DNA of 64,000 nucleotides from Prevotella melaninogenica (GTDB lineage: Bacteria > Bacteroidota > Bacteroidia > Bacteroidales > Bacteroidaceae), in contig NZ_CP054011.1 in NCBI RefSeq assembly GCF_013267595.1, positions 1,316,147-1,380,146 on the forward strand, given 5' to 3'. The translations under genes were made by a program, and so were the position numbers. The notes beneath the pieces were generated by a model. It ran no database searches. It was not told the DNA's origin and saw only the letters and a list, made by a program, of their open reading frames with translations. Of this stretch, positions 1 to 9,352 are shown piece by piece. Every line of letters starts with the position of its first letter. The first letter of the stretch is position 1.

Positions 1-944
1 TATTGGTCATAGGCTCTACAGGTCAAATAGGCTCAGAGCTTACCCGAGAACTTAGAAAACGTTATGGAAACGACAGCATTGTTGCTGGTTACATTAAAGG
101 AGCAGAACCTAAAGGTGAACTGAAAGAAAGCGGTCCATCAGCAGAGGCCGACGTTACTAACCCAGAGATGATTGCCGATGTTGTTAAGAAATACAACATT
201 GACACCATCTACAACCTTGCCGCATTACTCTCTGTAGTAGCAGAAAAGAAGCCGCAACTGGCTTGGAAAATCGGTATTGACGGTCTGTGGAACATCTTGG
301 AAGTAGCACGTGAGGACAACTGTGCGGTCTTTACTCCAAGTTCTATCGGCTCATTCGGTTTGAGTACACCTCACACACAGACGCCACAGGACACTGTTCA
401 ACGTCCTGGTACAATCTATGGTGTGTCAAAGGTTACCACAGAGTTGCTCAGCGACTACTACTTTAAGAAGTATGGTGTTGATACCCGTTCAGTACGTTTC
501 CCAGGTTTGATTTCCTATGTAACACCTCCAGGTGGTGGTACTACTGACTATGCAGTTGACATCTATTACGCTGCTGTTCGTGGTGAGAAGTTCGTGTGTC
601 CTATCAAGAAGGGAACACTGATGGACATGATGTACATGCCAGATGGTTTGCACGCAGCTATCTCATTGATGGAAGCTGACCCAACTCGTTTGGTTCATCG
701 CAATGGTTTCAACATTGCTTCAATGAGCTTCGACCCTGAAGAAATCTTCAATGCTATCAAGCGTTACAAGCCAGACTTTGAGATGGAATACGACGTAGAC
801 CCACTCAAGCAGGGTATTGCTGACAGTTGGCCAGACAGTCTTGACGATAGTTGTGCACGCGCTGAGTGGGATTGGAAACCTCAGTATGACCTCGATGCGA
901 TGACTGTTGACATGCTGAAGAACCTTGAAGCTAAGCTGAAATAA
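1..944 (+). CDS. NAD-dependent epimerase/dehydratase (L-threonine dehydrogenase-like), 5' partial
   Basis: The gene enters from the left edge. The readable frame begins at base 3 with LVIGSTGQIGSEL, the Rossmann nucleotide-binding loop (GxxGxxG), so only the first few residues are missing. About 313 residues follow. The extended-SDR catalytic YxxxK is visible as YGVSK near residue 138, with an upstream serine in TPSSIGSFG. The sequence resembles the epimerase-type L-threonine 3-dehydrogenases of Bacteroidetes, which oxidise threonine to 2-amino-3-ketobutyrate with NAD+; other extended SDRs (UDP-sugar epimerases) are less likely because of the RFPGLISY and GGGTTDYAV segments. Cytoplasmic. A hairpin terminator follows at 1038-1075. 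Family is secure, exact substrate is inferred. Confidence 0.85.
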   Translation, partial: LVIGSTGQIGSELTRELRKRYGNDSIVAGYIKGAEPKGELKESGPSAEADVTNPEMIADVVKKYNIDTIYNLAALLSVVAEKKPQLAWKIGIDGLWNILEVAREDNCAVFTPSSIGSFGLSTPHTQTPQDTVQRPGTIYGVSKVTTELLSDYYFKKYGVDTRSVRFPGLISYVTPPGGGTTDYAVDIYYAAVRGEKFVCPIKKGTLMDMMYMPDGLHAAISLMEADPTRLVHRNGFNIASMSFDPEEIFNAIKRYKPDFEMEYDVDPLKQGIADSWPDSLDDSCARAEWDWKPQYDLDAMTVDMLKNLEAKLK

Positions 945-1037
945 GTCTATAACACGAAAAGATAGATTAGCATAAGCTTGAATATAGTACGTATTAAACT
1001 ACTCTATCAGGCTATAATCTAAATAGTATAAAGAAAC

Positions 1038-1075
1038 AAAGAGGTGGTTACCAACATGGCAATCACCTCTTTTTA
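1038..1075 (+). terminator. Rho-independent terminator after the epimerase
   Basis: The arms AAAGAGGTG and CACCTCTTT pair, with the inner GTTACC/GGCAAT extending the stem imperfectly, and are followed by a run of T. It lies 94 bases after the epimerase stop and directly before the CA-rich repeat array. Confidence 0.75.
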
Positions 1076-1081
1076 TTTATT

Positions 1082-1410
1082 AAACATGTTCCCTCAGATG
1101 CGCACTTCATCATCATCACCTAACAATCAACACCCAACACCCAAGCCAAACATGTTCCCTCGGATGCGCACTTTACATCATCATCTAACAATTAACACCC
1201 AACACCCAGACCAAACATGTTCCCTCGGATGCGCACTTTACATCATCACCTAACAATCAACACCCAACACCCAAGCCAAACATGTTCCCTCAGATGCGCA
1301 CTTTACATCATCACCCAACAATCATCACCCAACAACCAACAACCAAACATGTTCCCTCGGATGCGCACTTTACATCATCACCTAACAATCAACACCCAAT
1401 ACCCAACAGC
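1082..1410. repeat. CA-rich minisatellite, five units of 65-67 bp
   Basis: Five head-to-tail units start with AAACATGTTCCCTC at 1082, 1148, 1213, 1278 and 1345. Each continues with GGATGCGCACTT, a CATCATCACC run and a CAACACCCAACACCC tail. Units differ by scattered substitutions and small length changes. The array fills the space between two convergent genes. Open frames across it read as low-complexity His/Pro/Asn/Gln peptides and are not credible genes. The CAACACCCAACACC core recurs at 12343-12396, 36582-36712 and inside the helicase gene near 41800. Confidence 0.9.
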
Positions 1411-1422
1411 CATGAGCGTGAT

Positions 1423-1803
1423 TCAATAGATTTCTCCATCAAACTCACTTGCTAATAGTTCTTCTCGAAGACGTTGAAGTTCTCGCATTGGAGAGGTCCC
1501 ACCGATGAAGAGCGTGACACGTTTCCCATCCTTTGTTTCCACAACAACTGGAAATCTACCATTGAAAGATATACTCTGATTAAGCTTTATCCTAACAATA
1601 TCTTTTATACAGATAGGCTGAGGCAGCTTAATCAGTGCGACATGTCCCTGTTGACAACGGGCATAAAGATTGCCATCAACTATAGTAAAACTCTTTATAA
1701 TGTTCTTTGGAGGATTGAGGACAACTCGAACAACAAAGAAAATAACCACCAATATAAAAAGTTGGATGGAAAGTACCACAAGATAGATTTCACCTTTTGT
1801 CAT
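1423..1803 (-). CDS. Small single-pass membrane protein, unknown function
   Basis: 126 residues beginning MTKGEIYLVVLSIQLF. One hydrophobic segment at about residues 7-28 (LVVLSIQLFILVVIFFVVRVV) should anchor it in the inner membrane. The rest is a soluble, mostly beta-rich region of about 95 residues ending in an acidic tail. No catalytic motif is recognisable. The ATG is at 1801-1803, 45 bases downstream of the stop of the SPFH gene, so the two are probably one transcript. The 3' end faces the CA-rich minisatellite. I do not recognise the family; the regular composition and operon position argue that it is real. Confidence 0.6.
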   Translation of the reverse strand: MTKGEIYLVVLSIQLFILVVIFFVVRVVLNPPKNIIKSFTIVDGNLYARCQQGHVALIKLPQPICIKDIVRIKLNQSISFNGRFPVVVETKDGKRVTLFIGGTSPMRELQRLREELLASEFDGEIY

Positions 1804-1848
1804 AGATCTAAGCGTTCTTACTTTATTTACAATCGGTGAAGACGAAGC

Positions 1849-2748
1849 CTATCTGCGGATATTCCACATCGGTGTTTCGCCTCCTCCAAAGAGAACATCT
1901 ATGTTAGCACCATTCTTCTTTTCGATGACATCCCATGCACGCAACTGTATGAACTGTGCTGGAGAGAGGTTTAGTTCGGTCATATAAGCCTTATCAGCCA
2001 CCGCCTTATTCCGCTCAGCCTTAGCACGTGCAAGTTCCATTTCGGCACGCTTCTCTTGTGTTTGCTTTGCCTGAATACTTGCAGCAGTCTTGTTCATCTC
2101 TTCCAACTGCTCCTTGTTAGGCATCACACGGTCGGTAATTACCTGTTGAATATCAATAGGGAAGTTTGCCTTTCGTGACAAAGAGGCTACATACTGGCGC
2201 ATAGACTGCTTAATACGGTCATCGAACTTTGCAAGAACTTCACGATTACTCATCAAGTCGAATGGCGAACAAGAGGATACATACTCACGCACTTTATTGC
2301 GGAAATAAGGTTCGATGAAGTTCTCAAACCAGTTTTCTCCATAGTTTCTCAGCAAGTCAGGGGTCTGTCCTTTCTTCACTTGGATAATCATATACATATT
2401 CACATCAAGTGGAGTATTGTCGTTTGAAAGCAAATCATCAAATTGGAACTGCATCTTCTGTGGCAGGATATTAAAGTAGACAGCGGTCGTTGTTGGTGCA
2501 ATCAGTGTAATTGAATTTACTGGTTCATCAGCAACACGCGTACTACCAAAGAAGATAGGCTTCATCTTTAATGCCGCTTCTTGGTCGTAAGAAGGATTTA
2601 CAAACGAGAAGAAAGCAAGACCAATAACACAAAAAGTGACTACAAGAGCTACTGGAAGCAATATTTTTTTAGGATTATTCATACCAAAGAAATCTTTAAG
2701 ATTAAAAATTGAATACTGTTGGTTAGCTTGTCTTGAATTGAAATTCAT
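1849..2748 (-). CDS. SPFH/Band-7 (prohibitin-like) membrane protein
   Basis: 299 residues. A transmembrane helix near residues 30-50 (LLPVALVVTFCVIGLAFF) is followed by an SPFH domain and then a charged Ala/Glu/Lys/Arg coiled-coil (near 'AKQTQEKRAEMELARAKAERN', residues about 230-260), as in prohibitin/HflC-like proteins that organise membrane microdomains or protease complexes. The frame stays open upstream to 2943, but I chose the ATG at 2748. A good promoter (TATCTTTG at 2798-2805 with TTTG at 2826-2829, minus strand) lies just upstream of it, and the extra 65 residues would be an AT-rich, Tyr/Ile-rich non-conserved extension. A later ATG at 2682 is possible. Confidence 0.8.
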   Translation of the reverse strand: MNFNSRQANQQYSIFNLKDFFGMNNPKKILLPVALVVTFCVIGLAFFSFVNPSYDQEAALKMKPIFFGSTRVADEPVNSITLIAPTTTAVYFNILPQKMQFQFDDLLSNDNTPLDVNMYMIIQVKKGQTPDLLRNYGENWFENFIEPYFRNKVREYVSSCSPFDLMSNREVLAKFDDRIKQSMRQYVASLSRKANFPIDIQQVITDRVMPNKEQLEEMNKTAASIQAKQTQEKRAEMELARAKAERNKAVADKAYMTELNLSPAQFIQLRAWDVIEKKNGANIDVLFGGGETPMWNIRR

Positions 2749-2797
2749 ATCAAATGAGGTTATAATTGTATATGCTAAAATAGGTATCTTATCATTG

Positions 2798-2829
2798 CAA
2801 AGATAATAAAAAATATAATATGTGACAAA
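2798..2829 (-). promoter_or_regulatory. Bacteroidetes-type promoter of the SPFH gene
   Basis: On the minus strand there is a -33 TTTG (2826-2829), a 20-base spacer and a -7 TATCTTTG (2798-2805), matching TTTG/TAnnTTTG. It gives a leader of about 45 bases to the ATG at 2748 and rules out the longer open frame. Confidence 0.7.
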
Positions 2830-2950
2830 CAAAACATTGTATAAGTAGTACCTATAGAATGTTTTAAAAGAACTTACAATACATTTGTAAGCTATACAAG
2901 AAATGCAAATAGATACTATATTGATATTATCCTCTACAAACAACTTATTC

Positions 2951-3007
2951 CTATTAGCCTAATTAGGCTAATTAGGCTAATAGGTCCAATTGGACTAATT
3001 GCCTATT
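2951..3007. repeat. AATTAGGC tandem palindromic repeat, copy 1
   Basis: TTAGCCTAATTAGGCTAAT repeats and overlaps itself, then changes to GTCCAATTGGACTAATTGCC. All units are short palindromes. A second array of the same family is at 21795-21845. Confidence 0.75.
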
Positions 3008-3041
3008 ATTTTGTCCTATTTTTTCACATCATGATTTTGAA

Positions 3042-3267
3042 TACATGCTCTTTTGGTTTCTTAAAGACGCCTAATTGACTTGCAAAAGGTGCCCTTTTGA
3101 AGTCCAACTAACGCCCTTTTGAAGTCTTATTAAGCACCTTTTCTTTTACTACTTTATAACTAACTGATTCCCTGTTGGTTACAAACCCACTTTTTACAAG
3201 TGTTTTTATCCTTACTTATAGATGTTTTACTCAAAAATATGTAATGATTTTTCAAAACGTTATCTAC
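3042..3267 (+). repeat. 226-bp dispersed repeat, copy 1 (upstream of glpA)
   Basis: Starts TACATGCTCTTTT and ends TTATCTAC, and is closely similar over its full 226 bases to 20375-20600. Inside, AAAAGGTGC and GCACCTTTT form a 9-bp inverted pair around two copies of CGCCCTTTTGAAG, followed by CTTTTACTACTT. No protein is encoded. It ends 266 bases before the glpA ATG and points in the same direction. Apart from this repeat, the AATTAGGC array and the glp promoter, I see nothing in the 2749-3533 interval. Confidence 0.85.
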
Positions 3268-3394
3268 AAACTTAATCAGAAGAAAAGAGTGTTTAGCTTC
3301 AGTAAAAACATCATGACAAAGAAATAAAAAGATAATAAAACGAAAGCGACTATCTTTCTAAACGAAAGAAAAGATATAAAAGTTGTTAAGACTT

Positions 3395-3426
3395 TTTGGA
3401 ACTTTCATCTATTTTATTTAACTTTG
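3395..3426 (+). promoter_or_regulatory. glp operon promoter
   Basis: -33 TTTG (3395-3398), 20-base spacer, -7 TAACTTTG (3419-3426). The predicted start of transcription near 3432 leaves a leader of about 100 bases before glpA. Confidence 0.7.
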
Positions 3427-3533
3427 CTGCGGAATGAAATATAAAAGGTTTTGAACGACAGCTTGCGCACTTAACCAAACTTTCGTTACGAAACTTTGCG
3501 AACAACTTTTGACCGATTAGAACTACCTATACA

Positions 3534-5135
3534 ATGAGCAGAGTATTAAACAAGGATTACGATGTGATTATCATCGGAGGAGGTGTTACAGGCGCCGGTA
3601 CAGCACGTGACTGTGCTATGCGTGGACTACGTGTGCTTCTTGTAGAGAAGTACGACTTCAGTAATGGTGCCACGGGTCGCAATCATGGCTTACTCCATAG
3701 TGGAGCACGCTATGCAGTGACCGACCCAGAGTCGGCCTCCGAGTGCATCAAGGAGAATATGATACTCCGCCGGATTGCTCATCATTGCATAGAAGCAACT
3801 GATGGACTGTTTATTACACTGCCAGAAGATGACATACAATACCAGAAAACATTCGTTGAGTCCTGCCAGGAAGCAGGTATAAGTGCTAACATTATTTCAC
3901 CTGAAGAAGCACGTCGCATAGAGCCATCGGTCAATCCTGACTTGATTGGCGCTGTGCGCGTGCCAGATGCTTCCATTGACCCTTTCCATCTCACGACGGC
4001 AAATATCCTTGATGCACGTCGCTATGGTGCTGAAATTCTAACCTATCAACAGGTAGTAGGACTCGTTTTAAGCAATGGTCGTGTGGAAGGCGTTCGCCTC
4101 CGCAATAATCATACAGGCGAAGAAAGCGAAGTTCGCAGTCGTATCGTTATCAATGCGGCTGGAATTTGGGGGCATGACATTGTCAAGATGGCAGGTATCA
4201 AGGTTAATATGTTTCCTGCGAAAGGTACGCTTCTCATCTTCGGTCATCGCGTTAACAACATGGTTATCAATCGTTGCCGTAAGCCTGCAAACGCTGACAT
4301 CCTCGTTCCAGACGATGCTGTATGCGTCATTGGAACAACCAGTGACCGCGTAGCTTATGACACAATTGACGACCTAAAGATTACACAAGAAGAAGTAGAC
4401 GTGTTGATAAAGGAGGGAGAAAAACTTGCTCCGAGCCTTGCAACGACACGTATTCTTCGTGCTTACGCTGGTGTCCGACCACTTGTTGCTGCCGACAACG
4501 ACCCATCAGGGCGTAGTATTAGCCGTGGTATCATCTGCTTAGATCATGAAACAAGAGATGGGTTAGCAGGACTTATCACGATTACTGGTGGTAAGATGAT
4601 GACCTATCGACTCATGGCTGAGATAGCAACCGACCTCGCTTGTAAGAAATTAGGTGTAGAAGCTGTATGCCAAACAGCTACCCTTCCGCTCCCAGGAAGC
4701 GAAGGACAAGACACTGATAACAAGCATCATACCTATTCAACTGCCCACTATGCGGCTAAAGGTAGACAAGGTTATCGTGTGCAGGAAATACCCGATCAGA
4801 GTGCAGAAGACCGCTCCTTGGTTTGCGAATGTGAGGAAGTGAGTGTCGGCGAAGTAAAATATGCAATGGAGAAGTTGCACGTTCATGACCTTCTCAACCT
4901 GCGCCGCCGTACCCGAGTGGGTATGGGAACCTGTCAAGGAGAACTTTGTGCGTGTCGAGCAGCTGGTGTTATGTGTGACGCTGGAGACGAGGCTGAGAAG
5001 ACGTTAACCGACCTTCACAACTTTATCAATGAGCGTTGGAAAGGAATGAAACCAGTTGCTTGGGGCAGTACACTCGATGAAGCACAGCTTACAGCAGCTA
5101 TCTATCAGGGCTTGTTGGGACTGGACAATGAATAG
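3534..5135 (+). CDS. glpA: Anaerobic glycerol-3-phosphate dehydrogenase subunit A
   Basis: 533 residues. The FAD/NAD(P) dinucleotide-binding loop DYDVIIIGGGVTGAG lies at residues 8-22, followed by the DAO-family core. A C-terminal BFD-like [2Fe-2S] domain carries the cysteine set CEC (about 430-432) and CQGELCAC (about 464-471). This is the domain order of GlpA, the catalytic flavoprotein of the GlpABC complex that oxidises sn-glycerol-3-phosphate to dihydroxyacetone phosphate and passes electrons to menaquinone. It is the first gene of the glycerol operon, 113 bases before glpB. The length fits the family (E. coli GlpA is about 540). The start is the ATG at 3534, preceded by a promoter about 100 bases upstream. 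Confidence 0.95.
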   Translation: MSRVLNKDYDVIIIGGGVTGAGTARDCAMRGLRVLLVEKYDFSNGATGRNHGLLHSGARYAVTDPESASECIKENMILRRIAHHCIEATDGLFITLPEDDIQYQKTFVESCQEAGISANIISPEEARRIEPSVNPDLIGAVRVPDASIDPFHLTTANILDARRYGAEILTYQQVVGLVLSNGRVEGVRLRNNHTGEESEVRSRIVINAAGIWGHDIVKMAGIKVNMFPAKGTLLIFGHRVNNMVINRCRKPANADILVPDDAVCVIGTTSDRVAYDTIDDLKITQEEVDVLIKEGEKLAPSLATTRILRAYAGVRPLVAADNDPSGRSISRGIICLDHETRDGLAGLITITGGKMMTYRLMAEIATDLACKKLGVEAVCQTATLPLPGSEGQDTDNKHHTYSTAHYAAKGRQGYRVQEIPDQSAEDRSLVCECEEVSVGEVKYAMEKLHVHDLLNLRRRTRVGMGTCQGELCACRAAGVMCDAGDEAEKTLTDLHNFINERWKGMKPVAWGSTLDEAQLTAAIYQGLLGLDNE

Positions 5136-5248
5136 AAGGCTTTTGAAAGAAGGAGAAATCCTTAGCAATCTAAATCATATAGACGCCTAAATGGCTCTAT
5201 AAAAACCAACGATTTCAAACAATCTATCACAATCAAAGACAATCGACA

Positions 5249-6499
5249 ATGAGATATGATACTATTATAATAGGTGGCGGACTGAGCGGACTCACTGCTG
5301 GTATCACACTGGCAAGCGCAGGCAAACGTGTTTGCATCGTGTCAGCGGGACAGAGTAGTCTGCACTTTAATTCGGGTTCGTTCGACTTACTGGGCTATGA
5401 TAACAATGGAAAGGTGGTTGAACATCCGTTGGAAACGATTGCATCACTGAACGACCAGCATCCTTACAAGAAGATTGGCACAGAGAAAATTGCGCTCCTT
5501 GCTAATAAGGCGAAGGCTTTATTGAATGAAGCTGGCGTAAAAACGACTGGCGATAGCGCACAGAATCATTATCGTTTCACCCCCTTAGGAACCACAAAAC
5601 CTGCATGGTTGACTACGGAAGGCTATGCTATAAGCCAGCAGAAAGACTCCCTCCCTTGGAAAAGTGTAGAACTCTTGAACATCCAAGGCTTCTTAGATTT
5701 ACCCACAGCCTTCATCGCTGCGAACCTTAAGAAGAGTGGAGTGACTTGTCAAGTGAAGTCTTTTACAACCGACGAGTTGAGCCATGTGAGGAAAAGTCCT
5801 ACTGAGATGCGCGCCACTAACATAGCTAAAGTATTGTCAGACAAGGTTGCTTTGCGCAAAGTTGCTGACCGTATCAATGCTATCAGTGGAGAGACAGAAG
5901 TGCTCTTGTTACCTGCTGTCTTAGGTTTCAATGACAACGAGAGCCTCAACGAACTGAAGGCTATGGTGAAGAAGCCTATTGAGTATCTCGCAACACTTCC
6001 TCCATCAGTATCGGGTGTTCGCACAACTCACCTCTTGAAACAACTCTTCGGCCGTTTAGGTGGAACGATATTGGTGGGTGATACAGCCAATAATGGTGTC
6101 TTTGAGGGCAACCGTCTCGTGTCTATCACAACCGAAAACCTCCCTAATGAGTCCCTTTATGCAGACGAATTCATCCTCGCTTCTGGTTCTTTCATGAGCC
6201 ACGGACTGCAGAGTAATTATCAACATGTATTCGAACCCGTATTCAATCTTAATGTTGATGCTACTGAAGCACGAAGCGAATGGACAAAGGATGATGCGTT
6301 CACAGCACAGCCTTATATGGAATATGGTGTGCAGACAGACAAAGACTTCCACGCTATAAAAGACGGAAAAACTATCAGCAACCTCTTTGTCATTGGTTCC
6401 CTCTTGAGCGGACATAATAACATTAAACTCGCTGATGGTACTGGTGTTTCACTCTTGACTGCCCTTCAGGTAGCCGAAATAATAACAGAAAGGAAATAA
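5249..6499 (+). CDS. glpB: Anaerobic glycerol-3-phosphate dehydrogenase subunit B
   Basis: 416 residues, beginning MRYDTIIIGGGLSGLTAGITLASAG as a spaced GxGxxG flavin-binding loop. The C-terminal FAD-closing segment is near NLFVIGSLLSGHN. GlpB is the second flavoprotein of GlpABC and relays electrons from GlpA to GlpC. Its stop at 6499 is five bases from the glpC ATG, so the genes are translationally linked. Length matches the family (about 420). The start follows an AT-rich leader without a clear Shine-Dalgarno, as is usual in this phylum. Confidence 0.92.
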   Translation: MRYDTIIIGGGLSGLTAGITLASAGKRVCIVSAGQSSLHFNSGSFDLLGYDNNGKVVEHPLETIASLNDQHPYKKIGTEKIALLANKAKALLNEAGVKTTGDSAQNHYRFTPLGTTKPAWLTTEGYAISQQKDSLPWKSVELLNIQGFLDLPTAFIAANLKKSGVTCQVKSFTTDELSHVRKSPTEMRATNIAKVLSDKVALRKVADRINAISGETEVLLLPAVLGFNDNESLNELKAMVKKPIEYLATLPPSVSGVRTTHLLKQLFGRLGGTILVGDTANNGVFEGNRLVSITTENLPNESLYADEFILASGSFMSHGLQSNYQHVFEPVFNLNVDATEARSEWTKDDAFTAQPYMEYGVQTDKDFHAIKDGKTISNLFVIGSLLSGHNNIKLADGTGVSLLTALQVAEIITERK

Positions 6500-6503
6500 G
6501 GTC

Positions 6504-7760
6504 ATGCCAGAAGGAATACAACTAAAGAATATCAGCGGTAATAACTTGGAACAATGCTTAAAGTGTTCCATCTGTACTGCCTACTGTCCAGTGTCTGCAG
6601 TGGAGCCAGAATACCCCGGTCCGAAACATTCAGGACCTGATTTGGAACGCTACCGCCTCAAGGATAAGAAGTTCTTTGACAATGCGTTAAAGATGTGTCT
6701 GAACTGTAAACGCTGCGAAGTTGCCTGTCCTTCAGGTGTTCGCATTGCTGACATCATTCAGGCTTCACGCATCAAATACAGCACACATGGACCTATCCTG
6801 CGTGATAGAATGTTGGCAAATACCGACTTCGTGGGTACGATGGCGAATATGGTCGCACCGATTGTCAACACCACCTTGGGACTGAAGCCTGTCAAGGCTG
6901 TGCTCCACAGTGTGATGGGTGTTGACAAACATCGCAGCTTCCCAGCCTATAGCAGTCAGAAGTTTGAGACATGGTACAAGCGTAATGCAGCCAAAGAACA
7001 AGACAATTATAAGAAACACGTAAGCTACTTCCACGGCTGTTACGTCAATTATAACTTCCCACAGTTGGGCAAAGACCTTGTAAAGATTATGAATGCGGTA
7101 GGTTATGGTGTCCACCTGTTAGAGAAAGAGAAATGTTGTGGCGTAGCATTGATTGCTAACGGACTCAGTAATCAGGCGCGAAAGCAGGGAGAAGTGAACA
7201 TCAACTCAATCCGTCAGGCAGCAAAGCAGAACCGAGTTGTCCTCACAACAAGCTCTACCTGTACCTTTACGATGCGTGACGAATATGAGCATCTATTAGA
7301 TATAAAGGTCGATGATGTGAAGGAAAACATCACACTTGCTACCCGATTCCTCTATCGTCTGATAGAAAGTGGCGACGTAAAGCTTGCTTTCCGCAAGGAT
7401 TTCAAGATGCATGCAGCCTACCATTCAGCTTGTCATATGGAGAAGATGGGCTGGGTTATCTACAGTACAGAGCTACTGAAGATGATTCCGGGACTGAAAC
7501 TTACAATGCTCAACTCCCAATGTTGCGGTATTGCAGGTACTTACGGATTCAAGAAAGAGAACTATGAACGCTCACAGCAGATTGGTTCTGGGGTCTTCAA
7601 ACAGATAAAGGAAATAAACCCAGACTACGTTACTACCGACTGTGAAACCTGTAAATGGCAGATTGAAATGTCAACAGGATATGATGTAAAGAATCCTATC
7701 TCTATCCTTGCCGAAGCCTTGGATGTTGAGAAAACAAGGAAGTTAAACGGCATAGAATAG
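6504..7760 (+). CDS. glpC: Anaerobic glycerol-3-phosphate dehydrogenase subunit C (iron-sulfur)
   Basis: 418 residues. Two ferredoxin-type [4Fe-4S] motifs are visible: CLKCSICTAYCP at residues 18-29 and CLNCKRCEVACP at about 64-75. Two CCG domains follow (EKCCGVA near 210, QCCGIAG near 337), a layout shared with heterodisulfide reductase subunit B-like proteins. GlpC anchors GlpAB to the membrane and delivers electrons to menaquinone. The ATG lies five bases after glpB and is preceded by AAGGAAATAAGG, one of the better ribosome binding sites in the window. Expected length is about 400-420. Confidence 0.93.
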   Translation: MPEGIQLKNISGNNLEQCLKCSICTAYCPVSAVEPEYPGPKHSGPDLERYRLKDKKFFDNALKMCLNCKRCEVACPSGVRIADIIQASRIKYSTHGPILRDRMLANTDFVGTMANMVAPIVNTTLGLKPVKAVLHSVMGVDKHRSFPAYSSQKFETWYKRNAAKEQDNYKKHVSYFHGCYVNYNFPQLGKDLVKIMNAVGYGVHLLEKEKCCGVALIANGLSNQARKQGEVNINSIRQAAKQNRVVLTTSSTCTFTMRDEYEHLLDIKVDDVKENITLATRFLYRLIESGDVKLAFRKDFKMHAAYHSACHMEKMGWVIYSTELLKMIPGLKLTMLNSQCCGIAGTYGFKKENYERSQQIGSGVFKQIKEINPDYVTTDCETCKWQIEMSTGYDVKNPISILAEALDVEKTRKLNGIE

Positions 7761-7825
7761 GCAGATTCTACTAATAACAACGATAAAATAAAAACAAAAT
7801 AACAACCTTATAAAATACAACCAGC

Positions 7826-9316
7826 ATGGAGAAGAAATTCATCTTAGCCCTCGATCAAGGAACAACAAGTTCAAGAGCCATCGTCTTTGACCACAACGGA
7901 CACATAAAGTCTGTAGCACAGAAAGAGTTTACACAGTACTTTCCACAACCTGGATGGGTAGAACATAACCCCAACGAAATATGGTCTTCGCAGGCTTCTG
8001 TTATCGCTGAGGCTATCTCTGCCATAGATATTAACGGCCTTGACATCGCAGGTATAGGTATTACTAACCAGCGCGAAACTACGATTGTGTGGGATGTTGA
8101 CACCGAAGAACCTATCTATAACGCCATTGTATGGCAAGACCGCCGCACTTCAGAGTTCTGTGATGAGTTGAAAGCACAGGGCTTGACGGATAAGATTCAT
8201 GAGAAAACTGGTCTTATTATTGATGCTTATTTCAGCGGAACAAAGATTAAGTGGATTCTTGATAACGTACCAGGAGCACGCAAACGTGCAGAGATGGGCA
8301 AGCTCCGCTTCGGTAATGTAGACTCATGGTTGGTATGGCGATTGACACGAGGAGAGGTACACGTGACCGACGTTACGAATGCTTCTCGTACCATGCTCTT
8401 CAATATTCACGATCTAAAATGGGATGAAGAACTGATGAAGTTACTGGATATTCCAATGTCCATGATGCCAGAAGTGAAGTCAAGTTCAGAGGTTTATGGT
8501 CATACTAAGACTACTATCTTCGCTCATGAAGTGCCTATCTCTGGTATTGCCGGCGACCAGCAGGCAGCCCTCTTCGGTCAGATGTGTATCGAGCCGGGCT
8601 CTATCAAGAATACATACGGTACTGGTTGCTTCGTAATGTTGAACACCGGCAACAAGCCTGTTATGTCTAAGAATAACCTACTGACCACTATTGCGTGGAA
8701 GATTGGCAATCAGGTTGTCTACGCTTTGGAGGGTTCTATCTATGTAGGAGGCTCTGTTGTACAGTGGTTGCGTGATGGATTGGGCTTCATCACCTCATCA
8801 TCAGAGATAGAAGACTTAGCCTCAACCGTGCCAGACAGCGGTGGCGTTTACTTCGTTCCAGCCTTAACAGGCCTTGCAGCTCCCTACTGGGACCAGTATG
8901 CTCGTGGTACAATTATTGGCATAACACGTGGAACAACACGTGCACATATCGCCCGTGCTGCCCTTGATGGTATTGCTTTCCAGACTTACGACATTGCTCA
9001 AGCAATGGCAAAGGATATGAATGCTTCGCTTACTGAGTTAAAAGTCGATGGTGGTGCATCACGCAATAACCTTTTGATGCAGACTCAAGCAGACCTTCTT
9101 GGCATTAAGGTTGTTCGTCCACGTATCACCGAGACAACCGCTTTAGGTGCTGCTTATCTTGCAGGTCTGGCTGTTGGCTTCTGGAAGAATATCAACGATA
9201 CTAAGAACCAATGGCAGGTTGAACGTTGCTTTGAACCTATTGCTGACAGCGATACTGTCGAAGCAGCTAAAGCAGGTTGGGCTGATGCCGTTGACAGAAC
9301 ACTGACCAAAAGATAA
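7826..9316 (+). CDS. glpK: Glycerol kinase
   Basis: 496 residues beginning [20 protein letters not shown]. The FGGY-kinase phosphate-binding motif DQGTTSSR is at residues 10-17. The C-terminal FGGY signature region ([18 protein letters not shown]) and the ATP-binding [13 protein letters not shown] segment are present. It phosphorylates glycerol brought in by GlpF to sn-glycerol-3-phosphate, the substrate of GlpABC. Length matches E. coli GlpK (about 500). It sits 65 bases after glpC and 36 before glpF. No separate regulator or terminator is seen in the spaces. Confidence 0.96.
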   Translation: MEKKFILALDQGTTSSRAIVFDHNGHIKSVAQKEFTQYFPQPGWVEHNPNEIWSSQASVIAEAISAIDINGLDIAGIGITNQRETTIVWDVDTEEPIYNAIVWQDRRTSEFCDELKAQGLTDKIHEKTGLIIDAYFSGTKIKWILDNVPGARKRAEMGKLRFGNVDSWLVWRLTRGEVHVTDVTNASRTMLFNIHDLKWDEELMKLLDIPMSMMPEVKSSSEVYGHTKTTIFAHEVPISGIAGDQQAALFGQMCIEPGSIKNTYGTGCFVMLNTGNKPVMSKNNLLTTIAWKIGNQVVYALEGSIYVGGSVVQWLRDGLGFITSSSEIEDLASTVPDSGGVYFVPALTGLAAPYWDQYARGTIIGITRGTTRAHIARAALDGIAFQTYDIAQAMAKDMNASLTELKVDGGASRNNLLMQTQADLLGIKVVRPRITETTALGAAYLAGLAVGFWKNINDTKNQWQVERCFEPIADSDTVEAAKAGWADAVDRTLTKR

Positions 9317-9352
9317 GACCTAACATACAATAACAACCACAATTCAATCCTT

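Noticed and set aside
1082..1410. CRISPR array
   Set aside because: Whole 65-bp units repeat with no unique spacers and no cas genes are in view.
1044..1429. Two short + strand ORFs of about 70 codons over the CA-rich array
   Set aside because: They are translations of the minisatellite (repeated MFPRMRTLHHHLTINTQHP-like text) with no start signal and no real protein features.
2749..2943. N-terminal extension of the SPFH protein
   Set aside because: A good promoter lies inside it, and the extra residues are Tyr/Ile/Phe-rich AT-derived sequence.
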